This document shows positions 1 to 7,220 of a stretch of 64,000 bases of DNA, one piece after another. A model generated the notes under the pieces. That model saw nothing but the letters and a program-made list of their open reading frames with translations. It ran no database searches and was not told the DNA's origin. Each line of letters starts with the position of its first letter. The stretch's first letter is position 1. This stretch comes from DASWNP01 sp036399175 (lineage in GTDB: Bacteria; Acidobacteriota; Blastocatellia; Pyrinomonadales; Pyrinomonadaceae), in contig DASWNP010000015.1 of NCBI GenBank assembly GCA_036399175.1, positions 62,001-126,000 of the forward strand. Reading direction: 5' to 3'. A program made the translations under genes and the position numbers.

Positions 1-1108
1 CCTTGTTGAGCCAGCCGCCGACGACGTAGAAGTAGACGAGCAGCCAGACGACGACGACGATGTCCTGCCTGCGATGTCTCCAGAGCGCGTAGAGAAGCCC
101 GCAGAGGCTCGCCGCTTCGAGCAGAGGCCCCATCGCCCAGAAGAGCAGGTTTTCGATGTAGTACCAGTAAGGCGTCGTGCCGATGTAGTGATGATTGGCC
201 TCGACAATCCTGCGGCTGAGCGCCGCGCTCATCTTCGTCAGGTCTTTCGTAAACGCGGCGCGGTCGATGAGCGCGTAAGGCGTCGTCAGGAAAAAGACGA
301 CGAGCGAGAGCAGCGCCGCCGCCAGCAGCCGAACGCCCAAGAGTCTGCGCACGGTTGATTTCAACACCGAAGCCGCGCGCTTATCCGACCGAGCGCCAAT
401 CTCGTTCGACTCGGCAGCAATCTCATTCGACCGAGCGGCAATCTCATCCGACGATTCGCCGACATTCGACTTGCCTGCGCTATCGTTGTCTCTGCGCGCT
501 CCGCTGGCGCGCGCCGCGTGGGCGACGACAAGCGGAACGACGAGAAACGCGCCGTTATACTTCGAGCCCGCCGCGAGGCCGATGGCGACGGCGGCGTAAA
601 GGTATTGGCGCGCGTCGTCGCCTGTGGCCACGCGGAGGATGAAGTAGATGCTGAGCGAGATGAAGAAGGTGTTGACGGAATCGGTCGTGTAGTAATGCGA
701 CTCGCGTAGCGCCGTGACGGTACAGGCGTAGAAGGCTGCGGCAAGAAGTCCTGCGCGCAGGCCGTAGGCTCTGCGCCCCGTCAGGTAGACGACCGCGATG
801 GTGGCCGTGCCGAAGCAGGCCGAGACGGCTCTGCCAAGCAGGTGCAGGTCGTAGCTCTCGGGCGTTTTGAAGAGGCCGACGATGTACGCGCCCGCGAGCA
901 GAAGGTAATAAATGAGCGAAGGGTAATCGAAGGCCGGAGGCTTGAACGTGCCGAGCGCGTACATCTCAAGCACAGAGCGGACGATGAACCACTCATCGAC
1001 GTGAAACTCGAAGGGGAAGCCGATTCTCAGCCCGTAGAACCTGAAGAAAGCGCCGACGAACAGAATCGAAACCAGGCAGAGCGCGGCTTTTCCTTTCAGC
1101 CCCTTCAT
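1..1108 (-). CDS. GT-C fold glycosyltransferase (GT39/ArnT-like), 3' part beyond window
   Basis: Reading the minus strand from an ATG at 1108 gives an open frame of 369 codons that runs off the left edge, so the C-terminus is missing. The protein starts with a hydrophobic segment (about residues 7-25) followed at once by a loop with FHVDEWF. An acidic pair in the first periplasmic loop is the catalytic signature of polyprenyl-phosphate-dependent GT-C transferases. Several further hydrophobic helices follow (LIYYLLLAGAYIVG, LLAAALLSLVVFFL, IVVVVWLLVYFYVVGG). Such enzymes move sugars from lipid-linked donors to lipid A, protein or glycans at the inner membrane. A hydrophilic insert around residues 220-245 carries a threefold repeat close to ARSNEI, encoded by tandem DNA at about 385-450. 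It is divergent from a GT4 gene. Family is fairly secure; substrate unknown. Confidence 0.8.
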   Translation of the reverse strand, partial: MKGLKGKAALCLVSILFVGAFFRFYGLRIGFPFEFHVDEWFIVRSVLEMYALGTFKPPAFDYPSLIYYLLLAGAYIVGLFKTPESYDLHLLGRAVSACFGTATIAVVYLTGRRAYGLRAGLLAAAFYACTVTALRESHYYTTDSVNTFFISLSIYFILRVATGDDARQYLYAAVAIGLAAGSKYNGAFLVVPLVVAHAARASGARRDNDSAGKSNVGESSDEIAARSNEIAAESNEIGARSDKRAASVLKSTVRRLLGVRLLAAALLSLVVFFLTTPYALIDRAAFTKDLTKMSAALSRRIVEANHHYIGTTPYWYYIENLLFWAMGPLLEAASLCGLLYALWRHRRQDIVVVVWLLVYFYVVGGWLNK

Positions 1109-1172
1109 CGTCGCTCGTCCGCGTCGCGTCGCCGCCCGGCTTCTTCGTCCGTCGCTCTGCGCCTCTCTTCGT

Positions 1173-1201
1173 CTTTAAGCTTCACCGGGCAACTGTATTA
1201 T
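1173..1201 (+). promoter_or_regulatory. Weak candidate sigma70 promoter for the glycosyltransferase gene
   Basis: A TATTAT box (1196-1201) lies 17 bp after a poor -35-like CTTTAA (1173-1178), in the 107-bp gap between divergent genes. If used, the 5' leader would be under 15 nt. The -10 is good and the -35 is not, so this is tentative. Confidence 0.3.
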
Positions 1202-1215
1202 ATTTGGCGTCTCTA

Positions 1216-2385
1216 ATGAAACTCCTGCTCGCGCTGACTTACTATCATCCGCACATCTCCGGGCTAACCGTCTACGTCGAGCGGCTGGCCGAGGCGCTCG
1301 CCGCGCGCGGCCACGCGGTGACGGTGCTCACCTCGCGTCACGACCCGTCGCTCGCGCTCGAAGAGACGCGCCGAGGCGTTCGCATCGTGCGTGTGCCGGT
1401 GGCCTTTCGTGTGGGCAAGGGCGCGCTCATGCCCTCGTATCTCAGGCGCGCGCTGCCGCTCGTGCGCGAGCACGACCTCTGCCTGCTCAACCTCCCGGCC
1501 ACGCCCGTCGAAGCGACGACGATTCCCCTCATCGCGCGCTTCCTCGCGCGACGCCCCTCTGTCGCCCTCTATCACTGCGACTTACGTCTGCCGGAAGGTC
1601 TCTCGAATCGCATCGCGGAGCGTTTGGTCTCGCTCAACAACTACGCTGCCGGGCTGCTCCTGAACCGCATCGTCGCCACGACCGAAGATTACGCCGAGCA
1701 CAGCCCCTTCCTCCGCCGCTTCAAAGGCAAGCTGGCGATTATCCGTCCGGCAGTTCGGGTCGAGACGGCTCGTGCCGAAGAGGTCGAAGCCTTTCGACGC
1801 GCACACGCGCCGGGCGGCGAGCCTCTCGTCGGCTTCGCCGCGCGCTTTTCGTCCGAGAAGGGCGTCGAATACCTGCTCGACGCGCTGCCGCAGATACAGC
1901 GAGAGCTTCCCGGCGCGAAAATTCTTTTCACGGGCGACCCGCGAAAGGTGGTCGGCGAGGAGAGCTACCAACGGCGTATGCAGCCCCGGCTCGCGCAGGC
2001 CGCAGACGCTTGCGTCTTCCTCGGCGCGCTCGACTGGCGAGCGATGGCCGTCTTCTACGCGGCCTGCGACGTGACGGTGCTGCCGAGCCTTAACAGCACG
2101 GAGAGCTTCGGCCTCGCGCAGCTTGAGAGTATGCTCGCGGGCACGCCCGTCGTCGTAAGCAATTTGCCCGGCCTGCGAGTCCCCGTTCAGACGACCGGCA
2201 TGGGGCGCATCGTGCCGCCGCGCGACTCTCGCTCGATTGCCGAAGCCGTCGTCGATGTGATTCGACACAAACAACGATACGCGCGCACGCGCGCCGACAT
2301 CGAAGGAGACTTCTCCTTCGACGCGATGCTCGGCCAATACGAAGAACTCTTCGAGCAGATGCTTTCTCTTTCAAAAGGGAGATGA
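1216..2385 (+). CDS. GT4-family glycosyltransferase
   Basis: A 389-residue GT-B glycosyltransferase of the GT4 (RfaB/PimA-like) type. The N-terminus LLLALTYYHPHISGLTVYVERLA is a Rossmann strand and glycine loop of the acceptor domain. The C-terminal half has FAARFSSEKGVEYLL and the E-x7-E nucleotide-sugar motif in ESFGLAQLE, followed by AGTPVVVSNLPGLR. These enzymes add a sugar from a nucleotide donor in the cytoplasm to a lipid or polysaccharide acceptor. A TTG four codons upstream (1204) is open, but the ATG at 1216 fits the usual family N-terminus. The stop overlaps the next start (ATGA), so it is translationally coupled to the methyltransferase. The neighbourhood suggests surface glycan assembly; the sugar cannot be told. 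Confidence 0.88.
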   Translation: MKLLLALTYYHPHISGLTVYVERLAEALAARGHAVTVLTSRHDPSLALEETRRGVRIVRVPVAFRVGKGALMPSYLRRALPLVREHDLCLLNLPATPVEATTIPLIARFLARRPSVALYHCDLRLPEGLSNRIAERLVSLNNYAAGLLLNRIVATTEDYAEHSPFLRRFKGKLAIIRPAVRVETARAEEVEAFRRAHAPGGEPLVGFAARFSSEKGVEYLLDALPQIQRELPGAKILFTGDPRKVVGEESYQRRMQPRLAQAADACVFLGALDWRAMAVFYAACDVTVLPSLNSTESFGLAQLESMLAGTPVVVSNLPGLRVPVQTTGMGRIVPPRDSRSIAEAVVDVIRHKQRYARTRADIEGDFSFDAMLGQYEELFEQMLSLSKGR

Positions 2386-3077
2386 CTGACGACACGATTG
2401 AGGGCGGAGGGCGGCGCGATTACCTGCGCGAGCACCTGCGGGAAGTTCCGGCCTTTCGGGCGCTGGTGAGAAGCGTGGAGTGTCGTTTGTTCGAGCAGGC
2501 GGGGACGCTCGAAGCTCCTGTGCTCGACGTTGGCTGCGGCGACGGGCATTTCGCCTCCGTCGCTTTCGCGCGTCCGCTCTTCGCAGGTATAGACGCCGAT
2601 GCAAAGCTGCTCGCCGAAGCGCGTGCGCGTAAGGCGCACATGCAGCTCGTCCGCGCCAGTGCGACGCGTCTGCCCTTCGCGGATGGCTTCTTTCAAACGG
2701 TCGTCGCCAACTGCGTCGTCGAGCACATCCCGGACATCGAGGCGACGCTCGGCGAAATCTCGCGCGTGCTCAAGCCGGGCGGGCGTTTTCTCTTCGGCGT
2801 CCCGAGCCAGCACTTCGGCGACATGCTTCTGGTCTCGACGCTCCTGCGCAAGCTCAGGCTAAGACTCTTCGCCCGGATGTACGGCGACTGGTTCAATCAT
2901 CATTCGCTCCACTTTCACACCGACGACCCGCAAGTCTGGCTCGCGCGCCTCGCCCGCCAACGCTTCCGCGTCGAGCATTGGGAATACTACCTGACGGCCG
3001 CCGCGCACCGCGCCTTCGACGTGGCGCACTACCTCAGTCTTCCGCGTCTCCTGACGCGCAAGCTGACAGGCCGTTGA
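2382..3077 (+). CDS. Class I SAM-dependent methyltransferase
   Basis: A 231-residue methyltransferase of the Methyltransf_11 type. Motif I is VLDVGCGDGHF (about residues 46-56), the acidic residue at the end of strand 2 is in GIDADAKLL, motif II is near LPFADGFFQTVVANCVVEHI, and motif III is LKPGGRFLFGVPS. It starts inside the stop codon of the upstream glycosyltransferase (ATGA overlap), so the two are co-translated. It probably methylates a sugar, lipid or quinone-like acceptor in the same pathway; the substrate cannot be read from the sequence. The C-terminal 70 residues (HHSLHFHTDDPQVWL) are conserved-looking but not assignable. Confidence 0.88.
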   Translation: MTDDTIEGGGRRDYLREHLREVPAFRALVRSVECRLFEQAGTLEAPVLDVGCGDGHFASVAFARPLFAGIDADAKLLAEARARKAHMQLVRASATRLPFADGFFQTVVANCVVEHIPDIEATLGEISRVLKPGGRFLFGVPSQHFGDMLLVSTLLRKLRLRLFARMYGDWFNHHSLHFHTDDPQVWLARLARQRFRVEHWEYYLTAAAHRAFDVAHYLSLPRLLTRKLTGR

Positions 3078-3193
3078 GTCGCCTTTCCGAATCCTCTCTC
3101 CGAGCGTCTCTACGCGGCGTGGCTGCGCCCGCATTACGAGCGGAAACCTACCGAGGCCGGGCCGTACATCTTTTTTCAGACGCGGAAGACCGG

Positions 3194-4387
3194 CTAGATT
3201 TTCGCCTGAGTCCTACCGTCTCTTTTCAGAGCCTCTTCGTAAACTTCGAGCGTGAGGCGCGCGGTGCGCTCCCAAGTGAACTCGGCGGCGCGGGAGAGTC
3301 CGGCGCGGGAGAGGCTCAGGCGCAAGTCAGGGTTGTTGAAGAGGTCGAGAATGTGGCGCGCGAGGGATTGGGCGTCGGTCGGGTCGAAGTGAAGAGCGGC
3401 GTCGGCGGTCGTCTCAAGCAGGCTCGGGATGCGGCTCACGGCGACGGGCGCGGCGCAGGCCATCGCTTCGAGCGGCGGCAGGCCGAAGCCTTCGTAGAGC
3501 GAAGGGTAGATAAAGGCCATGCAGGACGAATAGAGCGCGCGCAGGTCGCGTTCGGAGACGTAGCCTGTGAAGTGCATGCGCGAGCGGGCGGGGGAGGCTT
3601 CGACGTAGGAGCGGAGTTCCTGACTGAGCCAGCCCTCGCCGCCCGCGATGACGAGCTGAAGACGCGAGAGCGCGCCGTCGTCGTGACGCGTGGCCTCTTC
3701 AAAGGCGCGGACGAGCGTGAGTAGATTCCTGCGCGCCTCGATTGTGCCGACGGCGAGCAGAAACTCCGCTTCGTCCAGGCGGAAGCGGCGAAGCGCGTCG
3801 AGCGTCTCTTCCTTCTGGAGCGGGCGGAAAACCTTTCGCGGCGCTTCGGGCACGGCGACAACCTTCCCCGGACTCACACGCAGACGCTCGCACAACTCGC
3901 GCCGCACGCTCTCCGAAGGCGTGACAATCATCGTCGCCTGCCGCGTCATCAAAGGCAGGCGGCGTCGCGCGCGTCTCACCCGGCGCGCTTCGTGCGTGGA
4001 AGGATAAAGAAGCAGCGAAAGTTCGTGGACGGTGAGAACGGTCGGGCATCTGTGCCAGAGCGGCACGTCGTAGTTTGTGCCGTGAAAGAGATGCAGACCG
4101 CGACGACGAATGTAAGCGGGAAGGCCGACCGACCACCAGTGACGCGCGACGAAGCCGACGCCGACGCGCGCCGCACTCAGGTTGCCCGGAAGCGGCAGCG
4201 CCCTCTCATCTGCAAGCGCGATGGGCTGGTAGCTGGAAGGGTAGGCAAGCTCGAAGGAGTGCGACGGCGCGGCTACGGCCAGAGAGCGCGCCAGCTCGAA
4301 CGTGTAATGCCCGACGCCCGTCTTCGGCTCGGTAAGCGGGACAGCGTCGAGGCCGAAAAGCAGTGAGGAGTGAAGAGATTGATTCAT
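3194..4387 (-). CDS. GT4-family glycosyltransferase (mannosyltransferase-like)
   Basis: A 397-residue GT-B glycosyltransferase. GLDAVPLTEPKTGVGHYTF at the N-terminus is the typical glycine-rich acceptor-domain start. VTPSESVRREL and VVAVPEAP lie mid-protein, and EGFGLPPLEAMA (E-x7-E) and HFDPTDAQSLA lie in the donor domain. It likely transfers mannose or a related hexose to a growing surface polysaccharide. It converges on the methyltransferase gene. The start codon and next two codons (Met-Asn-Gln) are part of a TGATTCAT/ATGAATCA microrepeat that also makes up the 5' leader, so the first seven or so residues may be repeat-derived; homologues normally begin close to LLFGLDA. No good ribosome binding site is visible. 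Confidence 0.87.
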   Translation of the reverse strand: MNQSLHSSLLFGLDAVPLTEPKTGVGHYTFELARSLAVAAPSHSFELAYPSSYQPIALADERALPLPGNLSAARVGVGFVARHWWSVGLPAYIRRRGLHLFHGTNYDVPLWHRCPTVLTVHELSLLLYPSTHEARRVRRARRRLPLMTRQATMIVTPSESVRRELCERLRVSPGKVVAVPEAPRKVFRPLQKEETLDALRRFRLDEAEFLLAVGTIEARRNLLTLVRAFEEATRHDDGALSRLQLVIAGGEGWLSQELRSYVEASPARSRMHFTGYVSERDLRALYSSCMAFIYPSLYEGFGLPPLEAMACAAPVAVSRIPSLLETTADAALHFDPTDAQSLARHILDLFNNPDLRLSLSRAGLSRAAEFTWERTARLTLEVYEEALKRDGRTQAKI

Positions 4388-4436
4388 TTCTTCATTGTTT
4401 CATTGAATCAATGAACCGATGAATCAATGAATCAAT
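4378..4436. repeat. Microrepeat inverted repeat (family A) in a 5' leader
   Basis: ATTGATTCAT at 4378-4387 is the reverse complement of ATGAATCAAT, which occurs twice (4419-4428 and 4427-4436). The intervening bases are further variants such as TTCATTG and TTGAATCAATG. The element covers the start codon of the minus-strand glycosyltransferase gene and its 50-nt leader, and lies just downstream of the PD40 protein stop. Confidence 0.8.
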
Positions 4437-4472
4437 TCTCATTCACTCGTCACTGCTCTACACGTAGCTTTC

Positions 4473-6962
4473 TCATCTGATTCGGATGCGCGGCGCGGTG
4501 GCGTGGGAGCGGCTGGTGTTGGTCTGGCCGCCGGTGTTGATGGAGACGACGACGGTCGCATCGCCGAGACCGGCGGCGTCAGCCGGCAGCCTGACGATGA
4601 TTTGCTGGAAGCCGGCCGTGCGCGAGGGCGTGACGGAGACGACCGTCGGCGTCACGTCTCGCGTGCTCCGAAGCGTCACCGTTACCTGCGCGGCGGTCGC
4701 AGTGGGCGGCACGCCCGTCACCATCAGCATCAGCTCGGTGGCAACCGTTTCGGTCGTCGTCGCCGAGCAGTCGTTATTCGTCGGCCTCGTCGAAGTGGCG
4801 GGGAAGCCGTCGGCGGGCTCGGGCGTTCCGGCCACGCAGCGATTCGTCACGTTCTGGACGATGGCGCGCCCGCCCGCGTCGTTGGTCGTCGTGAAGATGT
4901 CGGGCTGCGAAGTGTTGATGGTCAGGGTGCTGCGGACGACCGCGCCGTTGTTGTTGATGACGACGTTGTAGGGCGTCGAGGTGGAGGCGGCGAGCCCCGA
5001 AGGCACGACGAAGTCAATCTGGTTCGGGCTGACGAAGTAGAGACCGGCAGCCGCGTTGTTGATGGAGACGGAGACGCCGTTAAGCTCTATGGGCAGCGCG
5101 GGGACGCGCCCGTCCTGCGGAGTGTTTTTGTCAATCTCTCTGGCCGAGGGCGCGAGCGCCACAGTCGTCGAGCGCGCCTTGCCTAGCATCGCTGGCGCGA
5201 GTCCCGCGACGGCTTCGTTCGGATTCGGGCTCGGCACGGTCGAGACGACGGGGCGATTGCTCGCGCCCGTGAAGAAGGAGACGGCATTTGCCGAAGCGGG
5301 CGTCTCGCTCGTCTGAGCGGGCAGAAGCAGGTAGTAGGCTTCGGACGAGTTGTCGCTGTTGCCGCCGCCAAGCTCTGTGCGCGAGTAGGTGAAAGCGATG
5401 CGCTGGAGAGTCTCGGCCGGGTAGGGCGTGGTGTCGGAGCCGACGCCGCCGGCAGAGGTTCCCACGTTCGTCAGGCGCGAGAAGGTGCTGGGCGACGAGA
5501 CGGGCGCGGAGAAGATTTGGATGCGACGCTGCGAGTTGACGGGCGGGTTCAAGCCCGTCGTGTCGGTCGCAGGAGAGCCGTCGGCGTTGAAGTTAAGAGC
5601 CGAAGCGAAGACGATGGTGGAGCTATCGCCGGTGAAGGTCGGGTAGCGCGCCACGTCGCCCGCGCCTGAAGTCGGACGTGGGCCAACCTGCGTCAAGGTG
5701 TTTGCGCCGACGTTGTAGAGATAGACGGCCAGGTAAGCGGTCAGGTCGCCGTTATTCGTGCCGGTCGCCGTCAGGTTCGACCTCGACTCGAAGAGCAGGA
5801 AATTTCCGTTGCGGCTCAAGCGTCGCCCGAAGCTGAAGAGATTGACGAGGACGCCGGTCACGTTGTCGTTCGGCGTGCGCGTCACCTGCCGCAGGTTCGT
5901 CATGTCCGTGCCGTTGTAATTGGCGACGAAGACTTCGGCGTTGCCCTGGTCGGCGGTCGCTTCTGTTGGAGCGACGGCGAAGTTGGCGCTCGAAGCGAAG
6001 GCGATTGTCGAGCCGTCGGCGGAGAGCGAGGGGTTGGCGTTGTAGACGAGATTGATGGCGCTGCCCGTCGGGTTGGCCGTGTTCGTCAACTGCGAGAAGG
6101 AGCCGGAGTTGCGATTGAAGACGAAGACTTCAGGGTTGGCGTCGGCGTTGGAGCGACTGTTGACGTTGGCGATGTTGCGCGAAGAGATGAAGGCGATGAT
6201 GCTCGCGTCGTCGTTGACCGAGGGGAAACGATTGTCGTCGGCGACGAAGGGCGGCAGGTTGGTCGTGCCCGCAGTTGGCAGGGCGCTGGCGGGCGTCGCG
6301 GTGATGCGCGTGAGCGTGCCGCCCGCGAGATTCGTGAAGGGCGCTTCCGCGCCGCTCGAAAGATTTACGTCCGGCACGTCGGGGATGCGATAGAGGAAAA
6401 GCTCCTGATTGCCGTCGGCTTTGAGCTGGTCTCTGAAACTTGTGCCGTCGAAATCCTTCGGGGTGGCCGCCGCGTTGCCGTCAACGTAGGCATTGGAAGA
6501 GAAGACAATCCACTTGCCGTCGTAGCTGATGACGGGGCGGTTGTTGCTGACCTCGACGGCGATGTTGCTGAAATCGGTGGCCGACGAAGGGTTGATGGCC
6601 GGGCGCGTAGGGTCTACGACGGCGTGGCGCGTGCTGGTTATCTGGAAGATGCGGCGCTGCGCGTAGTCGTAGATGAAGATTTCGCGGTTGCCGTCCGCGT
6701 TGTTGCGCCCCGAGGTCGGGTTGAGCGGGTCGGAGGGAGCGAGGTTGCCGGTCGAATCGACGACGACGAAACGCCCGTTGCCGCTGATGCCGTAGGCGAA
6801 AGAGTTGGCGGCGCTGGCGGTAATCTGCGCGATGAAGGGGTCGGGGGTCGGCCCCGGCGTCTGCGCGCTGGCCGAGATGATTGCGCCGAGCATAAAAAGG
6901 AGCGACAGCGCGAAACGATGAGCCGCGCGCCGGGCGCTCGACAAACGAAAAGCTTGCTTCAC
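4473..6962 (-). CDS. Secreted PD40/TolB-like propeller with TIGR03437-type C-terminal domain
   Basis: An 829-residue exported protein. The signal peptide has a basic n-region, the core FALSLLFMLGAIISASA and cleavage near ASAQ. Residues about 40-560 contain repeated blades of the form (P)SLSADGSTIAFASSAN, NGRFVVVDS and YPTFTGDSSTIVFAS, the WD40-like PD40 repeat found in TolB. Residues about 585-829 have GLAPAMLG, a VSVSINN segment and LYFVSPNQIDFVVPSG, which match the Solibacter-type TIGR03437 C-terminal domain. I chose the GTG at 6962 because GGAGGG sits about 9 nt upstream; the GTG at 6971 lies against that same site. The role may be surface binding or protein interaction. No catalytic motif was found. 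Confidence 0.82.
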   Translation of the reverse strand: MKQAFRLSSARRAAHRFALSLLFMLGAIISASAQTPGPTPDPFIAQITASAANSFAYGISGNGRFVVVDSTGNLAPSDPLNPTSGRNNADGNREIFIYDYAQRRIFQITSTRHAVVDPTRPAINPSSATDFSNIAVEVSNNRPVISYDGKWIVFSSNAYVDGNAAATPKDFDGTSFRDQLKADGNQELFLYRIPDVPDVNLSSGAEAPFTNLAGGTLTRITATPASALPTAGTTNLPPFVADDNRFPSVNDDASIIAFISSRNIANVNSRSNADANPEVFVFNRNSGSFSQLTNTANPTGSAINLVYNANPSLSADGSTIAFASSANFAVAPTEATADQGNAEVFVANYNGTDMTNLRQVTRTPNDNVTGVLVNLFSFGRRLSRNGNFLLFESRSNLTATGTNNGDLTAYLAVYLYNVGANTLTQVGPRPTSGAGDVARYPTFTGDSSTIVFASALNFNADGSPATDTTGLNPPVNSQRRIQIFSAPVSSPSTFSRLTNVGTSAGGVGSDTTPYPAETLQRIAFTYSRTELGGGNSDNSSEAYYLLLPAQTSETPASANAVSFFTGASNRPVVSTVPSPNPNEAVAGLAPAMLGKARSTTVALAPSAREIDKNTPQDGRVPALPIELNGVSVSINNAAAGLYFVSPNQIDFVVPSGLAASTSTPYNVVINNNGAVVRSTLTINTSQPDIFTTTNDAGGRAIVQNVTNRCVAGTPEPADGFPATSTRPTNNDCSATTTETVATELMLMVTGVPPTATAAQVTVTLRSTRDVTPTVVSVTPSRTAGFQQIIVRLPADAAGLGDATVVVSINTGGQTNTSRSHATAPRIRIR

Positions 6963-7119
6963 AAAAAACACCCTCCGAAGCGAAACATGAAGACCGACAT
7001 TAAACTAGGATGCCCAGGGAGACTTCAGGCGGCACGAGCGCGCACGAAAGACTCGCACGCGCTTTTGGAGTCAAGAAGAGGCATTTTAAGCGGAAGCCTC
7101 GCGCGAGCGCAAGGCACGA

Positions 7120-7215
7120 GCAAGTAGGAAGTAGGAAGGCGGAAGGATGAAAGCCTCTCAAGCGCGCTTGAGAGATTTTCTTATTCATCCTTCCGCCTTC
7201 ATCCTTCCTACTTGC
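7120..7215. repeat. Intergenic inverted repeat (family B, GGCGGAAGGATGAA words)
   Basis: A long inverted repeat: GCAAGTAGGA (7120-7129) pairs with TCCTACTTGC (7206-7215), GGCGGAAGGATGAA pairs with TTCATCCTTCCGCC, and the centre is a perfect 20-bp palindrome at 7155-7174 (CTCTCAAGCG plus its complement). It ends six bases from the metalloprotease stop, so it may terminate that transcript. The same words recur between lpxB and lpxD. Confidence 0.85.
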
Positions 7216-7220
7216 TTTTC

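Noticed and set aside
74..1216. Several short plus-strand frames at the left edge
   Set aside because: They are shadows of the minus-strand GT-C transferase, whose frame stays open for 369 codons and shows membrane helices and the FHVDE loop.
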